64,000 nucleotides of DNA, taken from NCBI RefSeq assembly GCF_000308695.1, contig NZ_BAGG01000088.1:62001-126000 (forward strand), written 5' to 3'. This document shows, piece after piece, positions 25,785-34,593 of the stretch. The stretch's first letter is position 1; every line of letters starts with the position of its first letter. This DNA comes from Nocardia takedensis NBRC 100417 (GTDB lineage Bacteria > Actinomycetota > Actinomycetes > Mycobacteriales > Mycobacteriaceae). The notes under the pieces were generated by a model. The model saw only the letters and a list, made by a program, of their open reading frames with translations. It made no database searches and was not told the origin of the DNA. A program made the translations under genes and the position numbers.

Positions 25785-26360
25785 GTGGCGCAGACGCGGC
25801 GGCGCGGCGCGGAATTGGAGGCGGCGATCCTGCGGGCGGCGGCCGACGAGCTCACCGAGACCGGCTACGCGGGCCTGACCATGGACCGGGTGGCCGCGCG
25901 CGCCGGGACCAACAAGAACGCGCTCTACCGGCGATGGCCGAACCGGCTCGCCCTCGGCGTCGCGGCTTACCGCCTGCTCGGCGCCACCGTGGCGCTGCCC
26001 GACACCGGATCGCTGCGCGGCGACGTCCTCGAACAGTTGCGTCGCGCGAACCGGCACTGGAGTTCCCCGCTCGGCGCGATCCTGCGCGACCTGATGGCCG
26101 CGGCGGGCGGGGCCGCCGAACTGCTCGCCCAACTGCCGGACGAGTCCGCGGACTCCACCACCACCGCGTGGCTCACGATCCTCGGACGGGCGGTCGCGCG
26201 CGGCGAGATCCGGCCCGAAGCGCTGCACCCCCGGGTGGCGACGGTCGCGATCGTGCTGCTGCGCAACGAATTCGTGGTGCGCGGGGTTCCGTCCGCGCCG
26301 GACGACGTGCTGGTCGAGATCGTGGACCAGGTGTATCTGCCGCTGGTCCGGCAGCGCTGA
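25785..26360 (+). CDS. TetR/AcrR-family transcriptional regulator
   Basis: 191 residues. The N-terminal helix-turn-helix is clear: AAADELTETGYAGLTMDRVA then AGTNKNALYRRWPNRLAL. The C-terminal part resembles the TetR_C_33-like ligand domain (WSSPLGAILRDLMAAAGG). GTG 25785 has GGAGG five bases upstream. It is divergent from the TIM-barrel gene and most likely represses that gene and itself. It ends before a strong terminator shared with the acyl-CoA dehydrogenase gene. Confidence 0.85.
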   Translation: MAQTRRRGAELEAAILRAAADELTETGYAGLTMDRVAARAGTNKNALYRRWPNRLALGVAAYRLLGATVALPDTGSLRGDVLEQLRRANRHWSSPLGAILRDLMAAAGGAAELLAQLPDESADSTTTAWLTILGRAVARGEIRPEALHPRVATVAIVLLRNEFVVRGVPSAPDDVLVEIVDQVYLPLVRQR

Positions 26361-26383
26361 GGCCACCCGCCTTCGAAACGGGT

Positions 26384-26413
26384 GAGGGCGGGACCGCCAC
26401 CGGTCCCGCCCTC
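26384..26413. terminator. Bidirectional hairpin terminator
   Basis: A 12-bp perfect stem GAGGGCGGGACC (26384-26395 with 26402-26413) with a 6-base loop separates the convergent tetR and acyl-CoA dehydrogenase genes. Confidence 0.8.
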
Positions 26414-26427
26414 GAACGCCAGGTGGA

Positions 26428-27573
26428 TCAGGCCAGCTTGAGCGAGCGGCCGATGATCTCCTTCATGATCTCGGTGGTGCCACCGTAGATCGTCTGGATG
26501 CGGGCGTCGGTGTACGCCTTGGCGATCGGGTATTCCTTCATGTAACCGTAGCCGCCGTGCAGTTGCAGGCACCGGTTGATGAGGTCGAGCTGCTCCTCGG
26601 TGCTCCACCACTTCGCCTTGGCGGCGTCCTCCGCCGAGAGCTTCTTGGCGTTGAGGTCCTCGATGAACTTGTCGACCAGCACGCGCACGGCGGTGGTCTT
26701 GGTGGCCAGTTCGGCCAGCACGAAACGGGTGTTCTGCTGCGCGCCGATCGGCTTGCCGAACGCCTTGCGGTCCCGGACGTACTGGATGGTCATGTCCAGA
26801 CATGCCTCCATGGCGGCCGCGGCCATCACCGAGATGGACATGCGCTCCTGCGGCAGGTTCTGCATGAGGTGGATGAAGCCCATCCCCTCGGTGCCCAGCA
26901 GGTTCTTGTTGGGCACGCGCACGTCGGTGAAGCTCAGCTCGGCGGTGTCCTGGGCCTTGAGACCGATCTTGTCCAGGTTGCGGCCGCGCTCGAAGCCCGG
27001 CATGCCCCGCTCGACGACGAACAGGCTGAAGCCCATCGCGCCCTTCTCCGGGTCGGTCTGGGCGACCACGATCACGATGTCGGCGTTGATGCCGTTGGTG
27101 ATGAAGGTCTTCGCGCCGTTGATGATCCAGTCGTCGCCGTCGCGGACCGCGCGGGTCTTGATGCCCTGCAGGTCCGAACCGGTGCCGGGCTCGGTCATCG
27201 CGATGGCGGTGATGATCTCACCGGCGCAGAAACCGGGCAGCCAGCGCTTCTTCTGCTCGTCGTTGGTCAGCTCCAGCAGGTAGGGCGCGATGACGTCGTT
27301 GTGCAGCGAGAAACCCAGGCCCGAGAACTGCGACTTGGTCACTTCCTCGGTGAGAACGGCGTTGTAGCGGAAGTCCTCGACACCGCCGCCGCCGAACTCC
27401 TCCGGCACGGCCATGCCGAGGAAGCCCTGCTTACCGGCCTCGACCCACACCGCGCGGTCGACGACGCCTTCCTCTTCCCACTGCGCGTGGTTCGGCGCGA
27501 CATGCTGATCGAGAAACTTGCGGAACGACTCCCGGAACAGATCGTGCTCGGGTTCGAACAGTGTGCGCTCCAC
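26428..27573 (-). CDS. Acyl-CoA dehydrogenase (FadE20-like)
   Basis: 381 residues, standard length. FAD-linked alpha,beta-dehydrogenation of an acyl-CoA is expected. The signature AMTEPGTGSDL and the C-terminal block LQLHGGYGYMKEYPIAKAY followed by IYGGTTEIM with the catalytic glutamate are intact. Its place next to hflX and dapF matches fadE20 (Rv2724c) of M. tuberculosis. ATG 27573 lies behind a GGAGG-like site (AGGAGGTTGGTGTGG). Codon use is ordinary. Substrate chain type is not evident. Confidence 0.9.
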   Translation of the reverse strand: MERTLFEPEHDLFRESFRKFLDQHVAPNHAQWEEEGVVDRAVWVEAGKQGFLGMAVPEEFGGGGVEDFRYNAVLTEEVTKSQFSGLGFSLHNDVIAPYLLELTNDEQKKRWLPGFCAGEIITAIAMTEPGTGSDLQGIKTRAVRDGDDWIINGAKTFITNGINADIVIVVAQTDPEKGAMGFSLFVVERGMPGFERGRNLDKIGLKAQDTAELSFTDVRVPNKNLLGTEGMGFIHLMQNLPQERMSISVMAAAAMEACLDMTIQYVRDRKAFGKPIGAQQNTRFVLAELATKTTAVRVLVDKFIEDLNAKKLSAEDAAKAKWWSTEEQLDLINRCLQLHGGYGYMKEYPIAKAYTDARIQTIYGGTTEIMKEIIGRSLKLA

Positions 27574-27758
27574 ACCAACCTCCTAGTGACCACACCGGCC
27601 GGTCCACACCGACCCGTCGTTGTCACACACGGTACCCGGAATGAGAACCGTTGTTCACTTCTGGTCCCGAAATCGTTGTCTCACCTGGACCGGATGGGAA
27701 CCGATGTTCGTTTATCGGCCGAACCCCCGCCTCACCGCCGCACCCGGTGGGCCGCCGC

Positions 27759-28631
27759 TCAGACGGGCAGGGCCGACCGCAACCGACCGAGCAGGCCGCG
27801 ACCGGAATCGCGGTCGCGTTCGGCGAACAGGAAGGTCAACTCCTCCTCGAGGCTCTTGCGGACCACGTCGCGCAACTCGGATGCGGCCGCGTCCAGATCC
27901 TCGGCGTCGCGCCAGGGGGCCGGGTCGATCGGGGTGCCCGCGGAGAAGTAGAAGCGCTCCGGGCGCGGCAACGCCGTCGGACCGAGCCCGCGCAGCAACG
28001 GCGGGGTCAGGTTCGTTTTCAGGCCCAGGGCCTGCACGGCCCAGCGCACCGGCCGCATGACCGGGTGGTCGCCGTCGAAGACGATGTCGTAGGCGTCATC
28101 GATGCCGATCATCGCGACCGGCACGATCGGCGCGCCCGCCTCGATGGCCATCCGCGCGAAGCCGGTGCGGCCCTCCCATTTGAGGACGTACTTCTCGTCC
28201 TTGCGGCGGATCGCCTCGCGACCGCCGCCCGGGAAGACGATGACCGCCTCACCGCGCCGCAGCAGCGTCATGCAATTGTCGCGGGTGCCGCGAACCGACC
28301 CGTAGTAGTGCAGGAAATGCCGCACGCCGGGCACCGAGATGAGCAGATTCTCGGCCAGTCCGCGAATGAGCCTGCCGCGGGTGCGCAACACTTCGGGCAT
28401 CAGCAGCGGGGCGTCGATGACGCCCATCAGATTGTGGTTGCCGACCAATAGCACCGGGCCGTCGGCGGGAATGTTGTCCAGCCCGTGGAAACGTGGACTG
28501 GTCCACGCGCGCAGCGGCGCGAGCAGCGCCTCGAGCACCCGCAGATCGGTTTCGTCCAAGGCGACCTCGAGCGGTGCGCCGTCGGAAAGGGTCACCTCGG
28601 TACGCGAGGATTCAAGCATCGGTGTCTCCAT
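27759..28631 (-). CDS. PlsC-like lysophospholipid acyltransferase family protein
   Basis: 290 residues. The acyltransferase motifs are GNHNLMGVIDA (His...Asp block) and FPGGGRE, with VPVAMIGIDDAYD downstream, as in the DGAT/TMEM68-like branch of the PlsC family. Such enzymes transfer acyl groups to glycerol derivatives. ATG 28631 was taken; ATG 28619 is possible. It lies upstream of the dehydrogenase gene on the same strand with a 185-base gap, so it is probably transcribed separately. Substrate unknown. Confidence 0.82.
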   Translation of the reverse strand: METPMLESSRTEVTLSDGAPLEVALDETDLRVLEALLAPLRAWTSPRFHGLDNIPADGPVLLVGNHNLMGVIDAPLLMPEVLRTRGRLIRGLAENLLISVPGVRHFLHYYGSVRGTRDNCMTLLRRGEAVIVFPGGGREAIRRKDEKYVLKWEGRTGFARMAIEAGAPIVPVAMIGIDDAYDIVFDGDHPVMRPVRWAVQALGLKTNLTPPLLRGLGPTALPRPERFYFSAGTPIDPAPWRDAEDLDAAASELRDVVRKSLEEELTFLFAERDRDSGRGLLGRLRSALPV

Positions 28632-28989
28632 CGAATGTCGGATCCCAGCACTTCGTCGTAGTGGAATGTGCGTCCCCTGCGCCGCATGTGGATGCGGCCT
28701 CGGTCACCCACGGTACCCGATCGGTATGGCTCCTGAGCCCGCCGCGCGATGGCCCGGAAGTGGCCTCCGACGGTCCCGCGACCCGCCGGATCCGTCCGCG
28801 CCGATCGGCCGCGGCGGTACTCGCCGATACCGAAATCGCCTGACGATCAGCGGAATCCAGCTGGAACGCACCCCGGGTCGGCTAGCGGGGAGGTAGCCGC
28901 GCGCATCCGACTGTCGCGATTGCCGCGCGGACCGGGACAGCACAGAAGAATGTGGCGAAGACAACAATCGACGCGACCCGCCGAGCAAA

Positions 28990-29007
28990 CCGGACAGTTT
29001 TGTCCGG
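28990..29007 (-). terminator. Short hairpin downstream of hflX
   Basis: A 7-bp perfect stem CCGGACA/TGTCCGG with a 4-base loop lies just beyond the larger hflX hairpin. It may act as a backup terminator. Confidence 0.4.
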
Positions 29008-29016
29008 GAAAAGGAA

Positions 29017-29056
29017 GCCGCGGCGGCGAATTCATGATCGAATTCTCCGCCGCGGC
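29017..29056 (-). terminator. Large hairpin downstream of hflX
   Basis: A 17-bp stem (29017-29033 with 29040-29056) has one internal mismatch and a 6-base loop. Each arm ends in GAATTC next to the loop. It starts 38 bases past the hflX stop and fits a terminator. Confidence 0.6.
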
Positions 29057-29093
29057 CGCCGATATCCGGGGAGCGATGGCCCAGGAACGCGAA

Positions 29094-30665
29094 TCAGCTC
29101 GCGGTGCCCGCGTGCGCGAATTCCGCCAGCGACGCCGCCAACGCGTGCGGCACGCGGGCGCGCACCCGGGTGCCGCCCTCCTCGTGCTCGGAGGAGATGA
29201 TCCGACCGTCGGCGTGGATGCGTGCCAGCAGATCGCCACGGGTGTACGGCAGCAGCACGCTGACCTCCACGTCCAAGCCGCCGAGCACCTCGGCCAACCG
29301 CGCCCGCAACTGCTCGATCCCGACGCCGCTGTGCGCGGAGACGAACGCCGCGTCCGGCAGCAGACCGCGCAACCTCGTCAGCTCCGTCGGGTCGACCGCG
29401 TCGATCTTGTTGACCACCAGCAGTTCCGGCGGCGCGGACGCGCCCTGCTCCTTGATCACGTCGGTGATCACCTCGCGCACCGCCTCGATCTGACCCGCGG
29501 GCATGGGATCGGACCCGTCCACCACGTGCAGCAGCAGATCCGCGCCCGTCACCTCCTCCAGCGTCGAACGGAACGCCTCGACCAACTGGGTGGGCAGGTG
29601 GCGCACGAAACCGACGGTGTCGGTGAACACGACCTCGCGACCGTCGTCGAGCGCGGCCCGGCGGGTGGTCGGGTCGAGGGTGGCGAACAGCGCGTCCTGC
29701 ACCAGCAGACCCGCGCCGGTCAACGTGTTCATCAGACTCGACTTGCCGGCGTTGGTGTAGCCCACGATCGCCACCGAGGGGACGCCGCTGGAATCGCGAC
29801 GCGCCCGCTTGGTGTCGCGCGCGGTCTTCATCTCGCGGATTTCGCGGCGCAGCTTGGCCATCCGCTCGCGGATGCGCCGACGGTCGGTCTCGATCTTCGT
29901 CTCACCGGGACCGCGCAGACCCACGCCGCCGTTGCTGCCCGCCCGGCCGCCCGCCTGGCGCGACATCGACTCGCCCCAGCCGCGCAGGCGCGGCAGCATG
30001 TACTCCATCTGCGCCAGCGCGACCTGCGCCTTGCCCTCGCTGGAGGTGGCGTGCTGGGCGAAGATGTCCAGGATCAGCGCCGTGCGGTCGATCACCTTGA
30101 CCTTGACGACCTTCTCCAACGCGGTCAGCTGCGCCGGGGTCAGCTCACCGTCGCAGATGACGGTGTCGGCCCCGGAGTCCAGCACCACCGCGCGCAGTTC
30201 CTCGGCCTTGCCGGAGCCGATGTAGGTGGCCGGATCGGGTTTGTCGCGCCGCTGGATCAGCGCCTCGAGCACCTGCGACCCCGCGGTCTCGGCCAGCAGC
30301 GCCAATTCGGCCATGCTGGCGTCGGCCTGGGCGGCGGTGCCACTGGTCCACACCCCGACCAGCACCACCCGCTCCAACCGGAGTTGCCGGTACTCGACCT
30401 CGGTGATGTCGGTGAGCTCGGTGGACAGCCCGGCGACGCGGCGCAGCGAACTGCGGTCCTCCAACTGGAGCTCGCCGGTGGTCGGGGCCGCCGACCAGCC
30501 CGCGTGCCGGGTGCCGCGCAGCCGCTGTTCGCGCTCGGCCATCCGGGCGGCGTGGGCGGCCACCGGGTCGTCGTCGCCGTAGTCGGCCGCGGTGACATCC
30601 TCGCCCGCCTCGGCGCGCTCGTCACCGTCGGCGGAAGTGATGTCGAATCTCTCTGAATTGCTCAT
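29094..30665 (-). CDS. hflX: GTPase HflX
   Basis: 523 residues. HflX is a ribosome-splitting GTPase. The N-terminal domain has TYIGSGKAEEL and the glycine-rich loop GVGLRGPGETKIETDRR. The G domain has G1 VGYTNAGKSSLMN, G3 DTVGF, and G4 NKID. It is longer than E. coli HflX at both ends, as in other actinobacteria, with an acidic N-terminal extension (residues 1-40). ATG 30665. Gene order hflX-dapF-miaA matches Rv2725c-Rv2727c. Confidence 0.96.
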   Translation of the reverse strand: MSNSERFDITSADGDERAEAGEDVTAADYGDDDPVAAHAARMAEREQRLRGTRHAGWSAAPTTGELQLEDRSSLRRVAGLSTELTDITEVEYRQLRLERVVLVGVWTSGTAAQADASMAELALLAETAGSQVLEALIQRRDKPDPATYIGSGKAEELRAVVLDSGADTVICDGELTPAQLTALEKVVKVKVIDRTALILDIFAQHATSSEGKAQVALAQMEYMLPRLRGWGESMSRQAGGRAGSNGGVGLRGPGETKIETDRRRIRERMAKLRREIREMKTARDTKRARRDSSGVPSVAIVGYTNAGKSSLMNTLTGAGLLVQDALFATLDPTTRRAALDDGREVVFTDTVGFVRHLPTQLVEAFRSTLEEVTGADLLLHVVDGSDPMPAGQIEAVREVITDVIKEQGASAPPELLVVNKIDAVDPTELTRLRGLLPDAAFVSAHSGVGIEQLRARLAEVLGGLDVEVSVLLPYTRGDLLARIHADGRIISSEHEEGGTRVRARVPHALAASLAEFAHAGTAS

Positions 30666-30727
30666 ACACCATCCATGCTGCCACGTCGTCGCGGGTCAGC
30701 GCATTCGATATTCCCGCCGGGCCCCGC

Positions 30728-31618
30728 TCAGAGCCCGGTCCACCACTGTTCGGCCAGGCGTCCCGTGGCCACCAGCACCGAGGGTCCGCGCAGCCGCGCC
30801 TGCCCCGCCGCCAAGCCCACGCCGACCTCGCCGCCGGGGACGCGGATGCGCACCTCGCCGGAATCGGAGGCCAGGTCGAAGCCCTCGGCGCTCAGCGCGG
30901 CGGCCGCCGCGGCCACGGTTCCCGTTCCGCAGGAACGGGTTTCGCCGACGCCGCGTTCGTAGACGCGCATATCGGCCACGCGGTCGCCGTCGAGCGGGGT
31001 CAGGATCTCGATGTTGACCCCTAGCGGGAACAGGTCGGGGTCGTATCCGGGCGAGACGGTCAGGTCCAGTTTCGCCAGCGCCTCGGCCGACAACTCCGGG
31101 TCGACGCAGGCCAGATGCGGATTCCCCACGTCGATGCCGATTCCCGGGTAGCCCCAGCCGCCGATGGTCGCCGTCGAGGCCCCCAGCGAACGCACCGCGC
31201 CCATCCCCACGGTGACCTCGCCGTGCGCCGGACCGGCCGCGTGCACGGTGACCGGCCTGGCCCCGGCGCGACTGCCGACCACGTACTCCGCGCGGCTCTC
31301 CAACCCGGTCGCGGCCAGGTAGTGGGCGAAGACCCGCACACCGTTGCCGCACATCTCGGCGATCGACCCGTCCGCGTTGCGGTAGTCCATGAACCAGTCC
31401 GCGGCGGCGACGCCGTCCGGCAGCGCGTCGAGCACGCCCGCCGCGCGCAGCGCCCCCGCCTTCGCCACCCGCAGCACCCCGTCCGCGCCGAGCCCGCGCT
31501 GCCGGTCGCACAGGGCGGTGATCCGCCGCACGGACAGGTCGAGGCGCACGTCGAGGTCGGGTAGCACGACGAAATCGTTCTCGGTGCCGTGCCCCTTGGT
31601 GAACTCGATGTCCGCCAC
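30728..31618 (-). CDS. dapF: Diaminopimelate epimerase
   Basis: 296 residues. It interconverts LL- and meso-diaminopimelate for lysine and peptidoglycan. Both catalytic cysteines are present, in AEMCGNGVRVF and ETRSCGTGTVA. The start FTKGHGTENDFVVLPD aligns with mycobacterial DapF. I chose GTG 31618, with AGGAA nine bases upstream, because homologs begin close to this point; GTG 31627 is three codons longer. It is upstream of hflX in the same direction. Confidence 0.95.
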   Translation of the reverse strand: MADIEFTKGHGTENDFVVLPDLDVRLDLSVRRITALCDRQRGLGADGVLRVAKAGALRAAGVLDALPDGVAAADWFMDYRNADGSIAEMCGNGVRVFAHYLAATGLESRAEYVVGSRAGARPVTVHAAGPAHGEVTVGMGAVRSLGASTATIGGWGYPGIGIDVGNPHLACVDPELSAEALAKLDLTVSPGYDPDLFPLGVNIEILTPLDGDRVADMRVYERGVGETRSCGTGTVAAAAAALSAEGFDLASDSGEVRIRVPGGEVGVGLAAGQARLRGPSVLVATGRLAEQWWTGL

Positions 31619-31706
31619 GCTGCCCACTTCCTGTCTCCGGATGGTCCGACTCCGATTATCCGGTACCGCCGCGACCGCGCGGGCGGTGCACTCCGCTCGC
31701 GGGCCG

Positions 31707-32615
31707 CTACCGGGCGAACGTGCGGCGCTGCCGGGATATTTCGTAGAGCGCGACCGCGCCCGCCGAGGGCGCGCCGAGCGAACTGGCGGTGCCGCCCATC
31801 GGGATGGAGACCAGATCGTCGCAGGCCGCCTGCCAGGCCGCGCTCATCCCGCTGGTCTCGTTGCCGACGACCAGGATGGTGGATTCGGTGAAATCGTGGT
31901 CGAACACGGGGTGGGAGCCGTGTTCGTCGGTGCCGACGACGCGGGTCGGTATCCCGCGCGCGATCTGCCGGTCGCGCAGGTCGAGCACCTGGGCGGCCCC
32001 CGCCGCGCGGAACACCGGCACCGCGAACAGCGATCCGGTCGAGGCGCGCACCGCCTGCGGGTCGTACTGGTCGGCGCCGTGCCCGGTGACGATCACCGCC
32101 GACGCGCCGAAGGCGTCCGCGGACCGGATCAGCGTGCCGAGGTTGCCGGGCGAATTGGGGCGGTCGAACACCACGATCACCGGCGGCGTCTCGCCGGGCT
32201 CCCCCGGTTCGTAGGTCGCCAGGTCGTTGGTCCGCGAGATGGCCACGGCCACGACCTCCGGTATGCCCGCGGACTTCTCGCCCAGTTCGGCCATGAGTTC
32301 GGGCACCAGGCCGACGCACGGGATCTCGGCGGTGTCGAGCAGTTCCCTGGCCCACCCGGACAACTCCGGCGCGCCGAGCCGGTACAGCAGCGTCTCGAGC
32401 GGCCAACCGTTGGCGACGGCCTGGCTGATCGGGCGCACGCCCTGCACCAGGAAACGGCCGTCGCGGTTGCGGGTGGCCCGATTCGACAGGTACGCCTCCC
32501 ACACCTGGACCGAGGCGTTGCGGGTGCGGACCCGGCGCGGCGCGAGATCACCGGCCGCCCCGCGTCCCTGCCCCGCGCGCGTGCCTCCGGTGGGCCGGTC
32601 GTGTCCATCGATCAA
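31707..32615 (-). CDS. TrmH/SpoU-family RNA 2'-O-methyltransferase
   Basis: 302 residues. The SpoU fold motifs are visible: FDRPNSPGNLGTLIRSADAFG (motif 1), LVVGNETSGM (motif 2) and SIPMGGTASSL followed by APSAGAVALYEI (motif 3). These make the knotted SAM site for ribose methylation of rRNA or tRNA. The only start that fits is TTG 32615, which overlaps the miaA stop as TTGA, so it should be read by coupled translation. A gene here is absent from the M. tuberculosis locus. Target RNA unknown. Confidence 0.85.
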   Translation of the reverse strand: MIDGHDRPTGGTRAGQGRGAAGDLAPRRVRTRNASVQVWEAYLSNRATRNRDGRFLVQGVRPISQAVANGWPLETLLYRLGAPELSGWARELLDTAEIPCVGLVPELMAELGEKSAGIPEVVAVAISRTNDLATYEPGEPGETPPVIVVFDRPNSPGNLGTLIRSADAFGASAVIVTGHGADQYDPQAVRASTGSLFAVPVFRAAGAAQVLDLRDRQIARGIPTRVVGTDEHGSHPVFDHDFTESTILVVGNETSGMSAAWQAACDDLVSIPMGGTASSLGAPSAGAVALYEISRQRRTFAR

Positions 32616-33544
32616 GGTGCGGTCCGTTCGGTCGAGTCGAGCAGGGTCAGCGCGGTCGCCGCGAGATCCGGATCGGCACCGTCGACCCAGTGCACCCGGG
32701 GATCGCGACGGAACCACGAGCGCTGTCGCCGCACGTAGCGACGGGTGCCGATCAGCGTGCGTTCCCGCGCGTGGTTCAGGTCGTATTCGTTGTCCAGGTA
32801 GGCGAGGACTTGCGCGTAACCGATGGCGCGACGCGCGGTGACGCCCGCGCGCAGACCCCGGTCGATCAGCGCGCGCACCTCCTCGACCAGCCCCTGCTCG
32901 AACATCCGCGCGGTGCGGAGCTCGATCCGGGCGTCCAGTTCCTCGGTGTCCCGATCCACGCCGAGAATCGTTGTTCCCCAGCGCGGTTCGCCGATGACGG
33001 GGGCCGAGGCCGCGAACGGGCGGCCGGTGAGTTCGACCACCTCGAGCGCGCGCACCATGCGCCTGCCGTCGGTCGGCAGAATCGTACGCGCCGCCACCGG
33101 ATCGGCCGCGCGCAGCGCCTCGTGCACCGCGGCGACCCCTTCGCGGTCGAGCAGATCCTCCCAACGGGCCCGCACCTCGGGATCGGTGGCCGGGAACTCC
33201 CACTGGTCCAGCAGTGCCTGCGCGTACATCATCGAACCGCCGACGATGATCGGCACCCGCCCCCGCGCGCGGATCGCGGCCACGTCGGCGGACGCGGCGC
33301 TCTGGTAGGCGGCGACCGTCGCGTACTCGGTGACCTCGAGCACGTCGAGTTGGTGGTGCGGGATACCGCGCCGCTCGTCCTCGGGAAGTTTGGCGGTGCC
33401 GATGTCCATGCCCCGGTACAACTGCATCGCGTCGATGTTGACGATCTCGCCGCCCAGGCGTTCGGCCAGCGCGAGCCCGAGATCGGATTTGCCCGTCGCG
33501 GTCGGTCCGACGACCGCGATCGGGGTGAGCGGGTCACGACTCAT
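32612..33544 (-). CDS. miaA: tRNA dimethylallyltransferase MiaA
   Basis: 310 residues. It adds a dimethylallyl group to A37 of tRNAs reading UNN codons, the substrate later modified by MiaB (36811-38373). P-loop VVGPTATGKSDLG, the DAMQLYRGMDIGTAK block, and GGSMMYAQALL are intact, and the C-terminal RRYVRRQRSWFRRDPR is typical. ATG 33544. It overlaps the TrmH-like gene by four bases and follows the LigB-like gene by six bases. Confidence 0.96.
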   Translation of the reverse strand: MSRDPLTPIAVVGPTATGKSDLGLALAERLGGEIVNIDAMQLYRGMDIGTAKLPEDERRGIPHHQLDVLEVTEYATVAAYQSAASADVAAIRARGRVPIIVGGSMMYAQALLDQWEFPATDPEVRARWEDLLDREGVAAVHEALRAADPVAARTILPTDGRRMVRALEVVELTGRPFAASAPVIGEPRWGTTILGVDRDTEELDARIELRTARMFEQGLVEEVRALIDRGLRAGVTARRAIGYAQVLAYLDNEYDLNHARERTLIGTRRYVRRQRSWFRRDPRVHWVDGADPDLAATALTLLDSTERTAP

Positions 33545-33550
33545 CCGTAC

Positions 33551-34300
33551 TCATTCCGTACCGCCGGGCCGCCACAGGCCGACGAAGTAACCGACGCCGA
33601 AAGGCGCGGCGCGATAGCGGGTCCGCACCTCGGGGTCGGCGGCGAACAGACCGGCCGCGGCTTGATAGGCGGCGCGGCCGGAGATCCCCAGTTCCGCGCA
33701 CAGCTTCGGGTCCAGCGCGAGCAGGCCCGCGCGATCGCCCGCGCTCAGCGCCCGATCCAGGGCCTGCTGCTGGGCTTCGGCGCGTTCGTCCAGGTAACCG
33801 GGCGACTTCAGGGTGAGTGTGGTGGCGCCGTCGGCGACCACCAGCACGCCCCTCGGTTCCGCGACGGCGTCGAGTTCGGCGCGCAATCGCTCCCCCACCG
33901 CCACGCAGCGTTCGACGGGGGTGTCGCGGGCCAGCACGCGCACCGACACGCTCGCCTCGGGCGCGTGTCGCGCCCGCAGGTTGCCCGCCAGCAGCGCGGG
34001 CAACGGCAGCAGCGGATCGGGGATGCCGCCCTCGGCCGCGGGCGACAGCGCCACCGTGACGTCGACGCCGTACCCCTTGAACGTCCCGATCGACTCCGGC
34101 CCCGACTCGGCGTCCTCGTCGCCCACGCCGAGCACCGTCCACCGCGCGCAGTGCGCGGCCAACTCCCCGACCGCCGCCGCGACCGCCGCCCGCAGCGTCG
34201 GGATCGGATCGTCGGGGTCGTCGGTCCCCGCACGCGCCGCGCCCGCCAGTTCGGGGACCAGGATCGGCGGCGACGGGATGAGGGCCGCAATGGAGAACAC
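33551..34300 (-). CDS. LigB-like (class III extradiol dioxygenase fold) conserved protein, Rv2728c-like
   Basis: 249 residues, ending YFVGLWRPGG. The start FSIAALIPSPPILVPELAG and GPESIGTFKGYGVDVTVAL resemble the B-subunit fold of class III extradiol dioxygenases, a fold used by this conserved actinobacterial family, but I cannot point to a clear metal site. GTG 34300 fits homolog length; no strong ribosome site. It precedes miaA by six bases, and the same pair occurs in M. tuberculosis (Rv2728c-Rv2727c). Function unknown. Confidence 0.7.
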   Translation of the reverse strand: MFSIAALIPSPPILVPELAGAARAGTDDPDDPIPTLRAAVAAAVGELAAHCARWTVLGVGDEDAESGPESIGTFKGYGVDVTVALSPAAEGGIPDPLLPLPALLAGNLRARHAPEASVSVRVLARDTPVERCVAVGERLRAELDAVAEPRGVLVVADGATTLTLKSPGYLDERAEAQQQALDRALSAGDRAGLLALDPKLCAELGISGRAAYQAAAGLFAADPEVRTRYRAAPFGVGYFVGLWRPGGTE

Positions 34301-34593
34301 CTCACAAAGGTAGCCGCCGGCGGACCGGTCACCGCGACCGCAGGCCCCGCCGCCTGCCCTGTCCGGGGCATGTGCGGCGCGGTCGGCCCCGGGGGCGCGC
34401 TTCGAGTGTCTCTGCGTCAATTCGGGTCGAGATTGATAGTGTCGAGGTGCTACCACGCAGGTCACCACGGGTCGAGCGGCCCGCGAACGGCCGCTGGAAG
34501 CGACGACGATGGTCGCGAGCGCTCGGACCGGGTTGAATGGGACGAGCCAGGGCGTAAGCAGGCAGCCGTGACGCGCGGCAGGGACGGAGAGCG

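Larger units (their letters stand above)
28632..29093. other. Non-coding gap before plsC-like gene, with hflX terminators
   Basis: The 462 bases hold the promoter side of the PlsC-like gene and, near hflX, two hairpins (28990-29007 and 29017-29056). No coding frame here has a believable start or homology. Confidence 0.55.
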
